Source: Flavobacteriales bacterium UBA2426 (GTDB lineage: Bacteria > Bacteroidota > Bacteroidia > Flavobacteriales_F > PHOS-HE28). From it: 11,389 bases of DNA. Location: the NCBI GenBank assembly GCA_002342985.1, contig DDRC01000233.1:1-11389 (forward strand). The letters are read 5' to 3'. The translations under genes were made by a program, and so were the position numbers. This document shows positions 5,589-11,389 of this stretch, one piece after another. Every line of letters begins with the position of its first letter. Position 1 is the stretch's first letter. The notes beneath the pieces were generated by a model. The model was not told the origin of the DNA. It searched no databases and saw nothing but the letters and a program-made list of their open reading frames with translations.

Positions 5589-7304
5589 TTACCGGCCCAC
5601 CCGCTTCCCGCTCACCCGCTTCTCGCCGATGTACAGGTTGGGGTCGATCCGCACCGGAGCACGCCGCCCCGCGCGCGCATCCACCGTCGTCCAGTCAGCC
5701 GTGACCCCTGCGGTCAGAATGGTGCGGCTTCCCACCTCGAGAAGGACCGGCATCCGCAGGCCCGGTACGCCGTTGGCCCATCGGCACATGAGCCGGCCCT
5801 TGCGGACGCCCCACTCCAGCACCGGCACCTTGGTCGAGCGCAGGTACTGGTCGAAGATGCTCGGGTGCAGCAGCTCCTTCGTGCGCCCGTCGAAGCCGAT
5901 CATGAAGCCCTCCACCTCGGCGCTGGTGACGATGCGGTGCCTGAACCGTCGGTTCATCTCCAGCAGCATGGCCCTGAAGGTGCTGTCGCCCACGATCGCC
6001 CGTATGGTGTGGAGCAGGTTGGCGCCCTTGGGGTACATGTCGCCGCTGCCCTCCTCATTCACGCCGTACGGCCCGATCAGGGGCCGGTCGTTGCGGATAT
6101 TCCGTCGGATGCCGCGGCAGTAGGCATCGGCCGCCTCGCGCCCCAGCAGGCACTCGGTGTGGAGCACCTCGGTGTACATGGTGAAGCCCTCATGCACCCA
6201 CATGTCCGCGATGTCAGCGGTGGAGATGCTGTTGCCGAACCACTCGTGCCCGCTCTCGTGCACCAGAATGTAGTCCCAGGCCATTCCGTGGCCGGTGCCG
6301 CTGAGGTCCATGCCCAGGTAGCCGTTGCGGTACTGGTTGCCGTAGGCCACGGCGCTCTGGTGCTCCATGCCCAGGTGGGGCGCCTCCACCAGCTTGTAGC
6401 CATCGATGTAGAAGGGATAGGGGCCGAGCCACTCCTCGAAGCAGCGCAGCATGCCGGGCACCTGGGCGAATTGCGCGCGGGCGGCGGCCTCGTTGGCGGC
6501 CAGCACCCAGAAGTCGCAGTCCAGCGGCCCGTCCAGCCCCGGGTGAACCGTGCTCCAATGCACGTAGCCGCCGATATAGGGCACCAGGTTGTAGGTGTTG
6601 ATCGGGCTCGTCACCTGCCAGTTCCAGGTCGTTGTGCCGTCGCCGTTCCGCTCCTTGCTGCGCAGGCGTCCGTTCCCGATGGCCTGCAGGCTGTCCGGCG
6701 CAGTGATGCGCAGGGTGGCGCCCCGCTGGGGCTCGTCGCTCTGGTGGTCCTTGCAGGGGTACCACGAACTGGCTCCGAGGCCCTGGCAGGCTACGCTCAT
6801 CCAAGGCTTCCCCCAGTCATCCTTCCGCCAGATCCATCCGCCGTCCCAGGGTGGATTCTTCGCAGCGATCGGTTCGCCATGGTAATGGATGGTGACGGTG
6901 CTCGCTTCGCCGGCCTTCATGGGCTGGGGCAGCTCGATCCAGATGACATTGCCCTCGCGGGTGAAATCGACGGGCCTGTCGGTGACCGTGATGGAACCGG
7001 CCTGGAAGACGGAGGCCTCCATCACGATGCTGTCCACCGTCAAGGGCTGCTGCAGGTCGATCTGCATCCGCCGGCCTTCGGCCACGGCATCGAAGGCGAT
7101 GATGGTGCGCCCGGCGATGGTGCGGCGCTGGAAGTCGGGACGCACGCTCACGTCGTAATACACCGCATCCCACCAGGCGCGCCCGGGGCCGATGCTGCCC
7201 CGCAAGGTATCCGCACGGGTGAAGGCCTGATCCGCACGGGTGAGCTGCCCCCAGCCTGCAGGCGCCAGGGCCAGCCAGAGGACCGCGGTGACCGCTTGCT
7301 TCAT
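5589..7304 (-). CDS. M1 family zinc aminopeptidase, exported
   Basis: A 571-residue gluzincin aminopeptidase of family M1, removing N-terminal residues from peptides. The signal peptide is about 1-20 (MKQAVTAVLWLALAPAGWGQ), so it acts in the periplasm or outside. Residues ~30-250 are the beta-sheet N-terminal domain. The substrate N-terminus motif is GMEHQ at 312-316, in place of the textbook GAMEN, a usual variant in this Bacteroidota subgroup. Zinc site: His349-Glu350-x2-His353 in HESGHEWFGN, with Glu372 in WVHEGFT as third ligand; Glu350 is the base. Tyr424 in MYPKGANLLH is the likely transition-state stabiliser. The long C-terminal helical domain of E. coli PepN is absent, so it is the short form. 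The frame stays open 11 codons upstream, but the ATG at 7302-7304 starts a clean signal peptide. The gap to the preceding gene is 61 bp. Confidence 0.92.
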   Translation of the reverse strand: MKQAVTAVLWLALAPAGWGQLTRADQAFTRADTLRGSIGPGRAWWDAVYYDVSVRPDFQRRTIAGRTIIAFDAVAEGRRMQIDLQQPLTVDSIVMEASVFQAGSITVTDRPVDFTREGNVIWIELPQPMKAGEASTVTIHYHGEPIAAKNPPWDGGWIWRKDDWGKPWMSVACQGLGASSWYPCKDHQSDEPQRGATLRITAPDSLQAIGNGRLRSKERNGDGTTTWNWQVTSPINTYNLVPYIGGYVHWSTVHPGLDGPLDCDFWVLAANEAAARAQFAQVPGMLRCFEEWLGPYPFYIDGYKLVEAPHLGMEHQSAVAYGNQYRNGYLGMDLSGTGHGMAWDYILVHESGHEWFGNSISTADIADMWVHEGFTMYTEVLHTECLLGREAADAYCRGIRRNIRNDRPLIGPYGVNEEGSGDMYPKGANLLHTIRAIVGDSTFRAMLLEMNRRFRHRIVTSAEVEGFMIGFDGRTKELLHPSIFDQYLRSTKVPVLEWGVRKGRLMCRWANGVPGLRMPVLLEVGSRTILTAGVTADWTTVDARAGRRAPVRIDPNLYIGEKRVSGKRVGR

Positions 7305-7365
7305 GCGGGCAAGGTAGCCGGTCGCTGCGCTAGCCATTGCGGGGCGGTGCCGTGGGTGGAGCGGC

Positions 7366-7713
7366 CTATCGCGCGGGGTCCTGCGCAGGCCCGGTTGCGG
7401 AGAGCATCACCACTTCCAGCTTGCGGATACCGTACTTCTGCTTCAGGCTGGCGCGGTGCTCCTCGCCCTCCTCGCGCGTGCCGAAGAGCAGCACATCGAA
7501 GTCCATGTCATTGATGTCCTTCAGTTCGGCATGCCGGGCGCGGAACTCCTCCTTCAGCTTGGGCTTGGTGGCCGCCTCGGTGGTCTCGATGAGCGGCGTG
7601 ATGTACACCGTGGGGCCGTTCCGCCAGTTGCCGATGGCGAAGCTGTAGATGGTGCTCTGGGCATGCACGGCGAAAGCGCCGAGCAGCAGGGCCAGGAGGA
7701 GGATGGTGCGCAT
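7366..7713 (-). CDS. Small exported protein of unknown function
   Basis: A 115-residue protein I do not recognise. Residues 1-19 (MRTILLLALLLGAFAVHAQ) are a strong signal peptide with cleavage likely after AHAQ, and no lipobox, so it is periplasmic or secreted. The mature part starts STIYSFAIGNWRNGPTVYITPLIETTE, then a charged, helix-prone stretch (about 48-70, KPKLKEEFRARHAELKDI), then a predicted strand DFDVLLFG at 71-78, a charged helix to 95 and a final strand KLEVVMLS. The alternation suggests a small alpha/beta fold. The reading frame is open upstream to 7788, but that would overlap the GH20 gene and lose the signal peptide. It sits 25 bp after GH20 and 61 bp before the M1 gene on the same strand, so it is probably cotranscribed with exported hydrolases. 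It could be a partner or inhibitor of one of them; that is only a guess. Confidence 0.72.
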   Translation of the reverse strand: MRTILLLALLLGAFAVHAQSTIYSFAIGNWRNGPTVYITPLIETTEAATKPKLKEEFRARHAELKDINDMDFDVLLFGTREEGEEHRASLKQKYGIRKLEVVMLSATGPAQDPAR

Positions 7714-7738
7714 GGTCAAGGCTGAACAAAGATTATGC

Positions 7739-10063
7739 TCATCGCACTTCGATCTCGTCCAAGAACAACCACGCCGGGTTGCCGGCACCAGGGTCGCCAG
7801 CGGGAATGATGCCGCTGTGCAGCACCTGCAGCTGCACGTAACGCGCTTGGGCCGGCTTTTCCACCGCGAACACGTTCCGTCCTTGAACCCTGGTCATCAT
7901 GGTGGACTTCCGCTTGATCGGATCCGCCGGGATCACGGGGATCTCGCGCATCGTCGGGATGGCCATGCCGACCGAGGTATAGTTCTTCCCATCCGTGCTC
8001 ACTTGGAACTCGATCGCCTTCGGCGCGTGGATCCAGCTGTGGGTCTCGTTCAGGGCGCCGATGGCGATGCGGCTGATATCCTGCACGCTGCCCAGGTCCA
8101 CCGTGATGGTGACGCCCTCCTTCCAGCCCAGCCACTCCGTGTTCACGCGCTTCTCCTGCGCGCTGATGCCATCCACCAGGGTGAAGGCACCGCCCTCGTT
8201 GTAGCGCTCGTTGGGTGCAGCGCTTAGGGTGATGGGGCGGGCGGTGGCGAGGTTGAAAAGGAATTTCCTTACAGCAACAGGATAGCCCTTGCCGGGGGGC
8301 CTGGTCTCGGCTTGGATTCGTGCTTCGACAATACAAGAACGTCCTATGACGAGTGTGTCCGTAGATCCCCCGCCTCCCAAGGGCAGTCCATTTTCATTGT
8401 AGACTCTCCAGATTATGTCCGTGTGTAGGCCTTCTATGCCAGAGAGCGCGTCGATTCGGATCTGGCCAACACTATCTCCTTGAGATGGAAGGATTCGAGC
8501 TTGATACAGGCTCTTGCTGACGTTCACGTTCATGGCCTCCAGCCTCGGGAACTCGCCTTCTAACCGCTTGATGAAGTCGGCCTCGTTGCGTTTCTCCTTG
8601 GGCGTCCACAGCACTTCCGCCAAGGCCAGCATACGCGGCACGGCCATGTACTCCACATGCTCCGGCGTGAGGATGTACTCCGTCCATACGTTGCCCTGCG
8701 CGCCGAGGATGTACTTCTGCTCATCGGGCTTCAGCTCAGCGGGGATGGGCTCGTAGCCGTACACCTTCTGCAAGGTGGTGTAGCCGCCGAAGGCCAGCGG
8801 CTCGTTCGCGGGATCGCCCTGGTAGTGGTCGAAGTAGCAATGGCTGCCGGGGCTCATCACGGCGTAATGCCCGCTGCGCGCCGCTGCTATGCCGCCTTCG
8901 GTACCGCGCCAGCTCATCACCGCCGCGTTGGGCGCCAGCCCGCCTTCCAGGATTTCGTCCCAGCCGATGATCTTGCGGCCCTTCGCGTTCACGAACTTCT
9001 CGATGCGCTGGATGAAGTACGACTGCAGCTCATGCTCGTCCTTCAAGCCTTCGGCCTTCATCCGCGCCTGGCACTTCGCGCAGGCCTTCCACGCCTCCTT
9101 GGGGCATTCATCCCCACCGATGTGGATGGTGGTGCTGGGGAAGAGGTCCATCACTTCGGAGAGCACCTCCTCGAGCAGGGCGAACACGCTGTCGTTCCCC
9201 GCGCAGAACACGTCCTCGAACACGCCCCAGCCGCGCTCCACCTCATAGGGACCACCCGTGCAGCCCAGGTGAGGGTAGGCCGCCAGCGCTGCCAAGGCAT
9301 GCCCCGGCATCTCGATCTCGGGAACCACGTTGATGTGGCGCGCCGCCGCATAGGCCACGACCTCGCGGATCTGCTCCTGCGTGTAGAAACCGCCGTAGGG
9401 GATGCTGTCGTACTGGAGCTTGGCATACGGCCCCACCTGACTGCCCTTCCGCCATGCGCCCACCTCGGTGAGCTTTGGGTACTTCTTGATCTGGATCCGC
9501 CAGCCCTGATCGTCCGTGAGGTGCCAGTGGAAGCTGTTCATCTTGTAGCGGGCCAGCAGGTCGATGTACTTCTTGGTGAACTCCACGCTCCAGAAGTGGC
9601 GGGAGGCGTCCAGGTGCATGCCCCGCCAGGGGAAGCGCGGCCAGTCGGTGATGGTGAGGCAGGGGAGGGTGCCGGTCGCGCGGCCCTGCTCCAGCAGTTG
9701 GATCAGGGTGCGGCTGCCCCGGAAGAGGCCTTCGGCGTCCGGCGCATTGACCGTAATGCCGTCGCTCAGCACCTGCAGGTGGTACCACTCGTCGGGAAGA
9801 GCGGTCTCGGTTTGAATGATGTTGAATCGTATGCGTAGCGGAACCTCGCAGAGTATCTCCGCTTCAGGGTGGAGTCGCAGGATTTCCAGACCAACTTGAC
9901 TCCTTTCGTCGCCCGCATTCCCTTCGACCGACCATGGGCAGGTCAACGAACATGTGCCACCGGAATAGGTCATCTCCACGGGCGCGGGGATGAGGGAGGG
10001 CAACGGGGCCTGCTGGGCCGACGATTGCACGGCCATCAGGAGCAGAAAGGGCAGAAGGCGCAT
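7739..10063 (-). CDS. GH20 beta-N-acetylhexosaminidase, exported
   Basis: A 774-residue glycoside hydrolase family 20 enzyme that releases terminal GlcNAc or GalNAc from chitin oligomers, glycans or similar substrates by substrate-assisted catalysis. Signal peptide about 1-17 (ends QSSAQ). Residues ~20-140 are the GH20b N-terminal domain. The TIM barrel begins at FPWRGMHLDASRHFW (144-158), with FHWHLTDDQGWRIQIKKYPKLTEVGAW at 178-204 and PEIEMPGHALAAL at 248-260. The catalytic pair is Asp318-Glu319 in HIGGDECP. Later blocks are IIGWDEILEGG (365-375), VMSWRG (382-387) and QGNVWTEYI (456-464). About 610-774 looks like a CBM32/F5-8C-type domain (ITVDLGSVQDISRIAIG, FQVSTDGKNYTSV, ARYVQLQVLHSG). 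Another ATG five codons upstream (10076-10078) is nearly as good a start; the open frame to 10240 overlaps rpsP and is not used. Two internal patches have lower GC. Likely first gene of the minus-strand run. Confidence 0.93.
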   Translation of the reverse strand: MRLLPFLLLMAVQSSAQQAPLPSLIPAPVEMTYSGGTCSLTCPWSVEGNAGDERSQVGLEILRLHPEAEILCEVPLRIRFNIIQTETALPDEWYHLQVLSDGITVNAPDAEGLFRGSRTLIQLLEQGRATGTLPCLTITDWPRFPWRGMHLDASRHFWSVEFTKKYIDLLARYKMNSFHWHLTDDQGWRIQIKKYPKLTEVGAWRKGSQVGPYAKLQYDSIPYGGFYTQEQIREVVAYAAARHINVVPEIEMPGHALAALAAYPHLGCTGGPYEVERGWGVFEDVFCAGNDSVFALLEEVLSEVMDLFPSTTIHIGGDECPKEAWKACAKCQARMKAEGLKDEHELQSYFIQRIEKFVNAKGRKIIGWDEILEGGLAPNAAVMSWRGTEGGIAAARSGHYAVMSPGSHCYFDHYQGDPANEPLAFGGYTTLQKVYGYEPIPAELKPDEQKYILGAQGNVWTEYILTPEHVEYMAVPRMLALAEVLWTPKEKRNEADFIKRLEGEFPRLEAMNVNVSKSLYQARILPSQGDSVGQIRIDALSGIEGLHTDIIWRVYNENGLPLGGGGSTDTLVIGRSCIVEARIQAETRPPGKGYPVAVRKFLFNLATARPITLSAAPNERYNEGGAFTLVDGISAQEKRVNTEWLGWKEGVTITVDLGSVQDISRIAIGALNETHSWIHAPKAIEFQVSTDGKNYTSVGMAIPTMREIPVIPADPIKRKSTMMTRVQGRNVFAVEKPAQARYVQLQVLHSGIIPAGDPGAGNPAWLFLDEIEVR

Positions 10064-10226
10064 GCTGTAAAGGTGCATCGCACCCTGCTTGGCGCCACCC
10101 GGGCCGGGTGCCTGATTCAACGGACTGGTGACCAGGGAGGTACGTTGTCGGAGTCCCGGTTGGAAATCCGGGTGGAATACCCCATCTTTGCACCCCCAAT
10201 TCCGGGACCTAAACACAAACCGCGAC
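10064..10226. promoter_or_regulatory. Divergent intergenic region between GH20 and rpsP
   Basis: About 160 bp that must carry start signals for both directions. The rpsP promoter is recognisable (10159-10190). For the GH20 direction I could not find a credible -7/-33 pair. An inverted repeat CACCCG/CGGGTG (10096-10110, loop GGC) lies in the likely GH20 leader, and CCCGG/CCGGG arms (10155-10172) overlap the rpsP -33 region. Either may be structural or chance in GC-rich DNA. Confidence 0.45.
10159..10190 (+). promoter_or_regulatory. Probable Bacteroidota-type promoter of rpsP
   Basis: GTTG at 10159-10162, a 20-bp spacer, then CATCTTTG at 10183-10190. This fits the Bacteroidota pattern (-33 TTTG or TTG, about 19 bp, -7 TAnnTTTG) with one mismatch in each box. 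Transcription would start near 10197, about 30 bp before the rpsP ATG. Assigned by eye. Confidence 0.5.
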
Positions 10227-10775
10227 ATGCCAACTCGCATCCGCCTTCAGCGTAAGGGCAAGAAAGGCCGGCCTTACTACCACTTGGTGGTGGCCGATTC
10301 CCGCGCTCCCCGCGACGGGAAGTACATCGAACGGATCGGCGCTTACGATCCCAACCAGAACCCCGCATTCATCGAGATCGACCGGGAGAAGTGCTTGGAT
10401 TGGCTCCAGAAAGGCGCCAGCCCCAGCGATACCTGCCGTGCCATCCTCAGCTACACGGGCGTCGTGTACCGCAATCACCTCTTGAACGGGGTGAAGAAGG
10501 GCGCCTTCAGCCTTGAGGAGGCCGATCGCCGCTTCGATGCCTGGATGAACGAGAAGAACGCCAAGATCGAGTCGAAGCGGAACAAGCTGGTCGCCGGGAA
10601 GACGGATGCCGAGAAGGCCCGGATTGCCGCTGAGCTGAAGAAGACCGAGGAGATGGCCGCCAAGCTGAGCGCGAAGCTGGCCGCCAGCGCTGCCGCTGAG
10701 ACCGCTGCGCCTGCCGCTGAGGAGGCCGCCGCAGAGGCTCCCGCCGCCGAGGGCGAAGCTCCTGCCGCTGAGTAA
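10227..10775 (+). CDS. rpsP: 30S ribosomal protein S16 with Ala/Glu-rich tail
   Basis: A 182-residue S16 protein, a small-subunit component that helps fold the 5' domain of 16S rRNA. The conserved core is unmistakable: MPTRIRLQRKGKKGRPYYHL at 1-20, VVADSRAPRDGKYIERIGAYDP at 21-42, then IDREKCLDWLQKGASPSDTCRAIL at 51-74. Typical bacterial S16 has about 80-90 residues; here residues ~95-152 form a charged helical extension (KIESKRNKL, TDAEKARIAAELKKTEEMAAKL), and 153-182 are almost only Ala, Glu and Pro with imperfect AAE/APAAE repeats. Such tails are usual in Flavobacteriia and relatives. The start is the ATG at 10227-10229; the frame is open upstream to 10128, but S16 begins MPTRIRL. Promoter upstream and terminator downstream imply a single-gene transcript. 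rimM, a common downstream partner, does not follow. Confidence 0.97.
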   Translation: MPTRIRLQRKGKKGRPYYHLVVADSRAPRDGKYIERIGAYDPNQNPAFIEIDREKCLDWLQKGASPSDTCRAILSYTGVVYRNHLLNGVKKGAFSLEEADRRFDAWMNEKNAKIESKRNKLVAGKTDAEKARIAAELKKTEEMAAKLSAKLAASAAAETAAPAAEEAAAEAPAAEGEAPAAE

Positions 10776-10795
10776 AGTGGAATGAGAACTCATGG

Positions 10796-10825
10796 AGGCC
10801 CCGCCATCGGCGGGGCTTCTTCTTT
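10796..10825 (+). terminator. Intrinsic terminator of rpsP
   Basis: Stem GCCCCGCC (10798-10805), loop ATC, complementary GGCGGGGC (10809-10816). It can be extended by one G-U and one A-U pair, and is followed by TTCTTCTTT. It begins about 20 bp after the rpsP stop codon. Confidence 0.85.
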
Positions 10826-11236
10826 GCAGGCTGGGCTGATGGCCTGCATGTCGCGGATTCGACCCGGTGCCAGGGGGGCATATGCATCATGAGTTGGCCA
10901 ATGACCCTGCGGTTCGTGGTCGGTGCTTGCGCAAGCCGGAGCCCGTGGAGCGTGCCGGCCTACGTGTGGAGCGCGCCAGCGCGCATGACCTGCGCATCTG
11001 GCAAGCCCTCCGGTACAGCTTGATTGCGACATTATTGACAGGGGTGGCCCCAGATGGGGGGCAGGTGCGGAACCACCAGGTGGCGATGAGAGCGACGGGT
11101 GGCACCACGCCGAGCAACGCCTTCGCGGCATCCGGACGGCTGGCGGGCGTTGTGCATGCAGGCGTGCGCAGGAGCGATTGGCACTGCGCCGCCAGCATCG
11201 ACGATAGGGCCAGTACGGGCTGACGATCGACGGCGC
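10826..11236. other. Region without a convincing gene; IS-end-like motifs
   Basis: About 410 bp with open frames on both strands, but none has a recognisable protein, signal peptide or start context, and the GC-rich composition favours chance open frames. Visible structure: inverted repeat GCAGGC/GCCTGC (10826-10847), the perfect palindrome CTTGCGCAAG (10926-10935), GTGGAGCG twice about 20 bp apart (10945 and 10965), GCGCGC arms around CA (10971-10984), and three copies of GGTGGC (11043, 11079, 11098) with a GGCAGGTG between the first two. The last cluster looks like the repeated ends of some insertion sequences. I see no transposase. Confidence 0.4.
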
Positions 11237-11389
11237 TTATCCCTTGCGTTTAGCCGACTCCTTGGATGGGCCCTTGCCAACCTGGAAGTCGCCAGCCTCG
11301 AAGCGACGCAGCAATTCGGCCACACGCTTGGCCTGTGTGGGCGCGGTCTTGGCGCTGCCTACCCAGTAGCACATGCTGCGCTTCATGCC
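11237..11389 (-). CDS. C-terminal fragment, possible YdeI/OmdA-like protein (window edge)
   Basis: The last 50 codons of a gene that enters from beyond the window, ending in TAA (bases 11239-11237 read on the minus strand). The readable protein is GMKRSMCYWVGSAKTAPTQA, then KRVAELLRRFEAGDFQVGKG and a short basic tail PSKESAKRKG. The pattern of an aromatic-W helix followed by S-AKT-T-AKRV-AELLRR resembles the C-terminal helices of YdeI/OmpD-associated (OmdA) proteins, where a W-I/L-x2-AK-x-T-R-x-R-I motif recurs. This is a weak, short match. The composition is coding-like and the frame runs unbroken to the window edge, so a real gene is likely even if the family is wrong. It converges on rpsP. 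Confidence 0.5.
   Translation of the reverse strand, partial: GMKRSMCYWVGSAKTAPTQAKRVAELLRRFEAGDFQVGKGPSKESAKRKG

Noticed and set aside
4719..7514. A 931-codon open frame on the plus strand, antisense to the metalloprotease and M1 aminopeptidase genes
   Set aside because: Its translation is low-complexity in Gly, Ala, Val, His and Asp with no recognisable domain. Long stop-free antisense frames are expected opposite GC-rich coding genes. The minus-strand frames carry clear enzyme motifs.
10079..10240. Upstream extension of GH20 to 10240, overlapping rpsP
   Set aside because: It would place the signal peptide internally and run through the rpsP promoter and start.
10826..10847. A second hairpin (GCAGGC/GCCTGC) after the rpsP terminator
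   Set aside because: 6-bp arms, 10-base loop and no T-run; not needed given the strong terminator just before it.
10867..11223. A 118-codon plus-strand open frame in the 3' region
   Set aside because: No recognisable domain, no good start context, and it overlaps repeated and palindromic motifs. Probably non-coding.

Overview
The window looks like the chromosome of a high-GC member of the Bacteroidota, probably a Flavobacteriales-like lineage. The evidence is a type IX secretion (T9SS) sorting tail on a secreted hydrolase, an S16 ribosomal protein with a long Ala/Glu-rich tail, a plausible Bacteroidota promoter (-33 TTG type / -7 TAnnTTTG type) in front of rpsP, signal peptides ending in Ala-Gln, and a GH20 hexosaminidase with a C-terminal carbohydrate-binding-like domain. 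No rRNA, tRNA or CRISPR array was seen.

Layout. 1-678 (+) is the 3' part of an ornithine aminotransferase gene (rocD), cut by the window edge. 679-1283 holds a foreign-looking, low-GC segment with one gene, a DUF488 (YeaO-like) protein on the minus strand. 1284-1411 is a second, broken copy of the last ~120 bp of rocD. Then seven genes all read on the minus strand, with gaps of only 4-61 bp, from about 10063 down to 1416. In transcription order they are a GH20 beta-N-acetylhexosaminidase, a small exported protein of unknown function, an M1-type aminopeptidase, a secreted zinc metalloprotease, a lipoprotein with MORN-like repeats, a GT87/DUF2029 membrane glycosyltransferase, and a T9SS-exported serine hydrolase of the beta-lactamase/esterase fold. 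Divergent to this run, 10227-10775 (+) is rpsP with its own promoter and a clear intrinsic terminator. 10826-11236 has no convincing gene. 11237-11389 (-) is the C-terminal end of what may be a YdeI/OmdA-like protein.

How the genes fit together. The seven-gene run mostly encodes exported enzymes that cut polymers outside the cytoplasm: chitin or peptidoglycan-type amino sugars (GH20), proteins and peptides (metalloprotease, M1 aminopeptidase) and an ester or amide substrate (serine hydrolase). This suits a scavenging lifestyle. Whether they form one transcript is inferred from spacing only.

The most unusual feature is at 556-1411. The last ~120 bp of rocD occurs twice, flanking the low-GC DUF488 segment. 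The two copies differ almost only at synonymous sites, and the outer copy has a one-base deletion. This looks like an insertion that replaced the 3' end of rocD with an equivalent foreign end and pushed the native end downstream. No integrase is present in the window. I found no clearly new defence or biosynthetic system.
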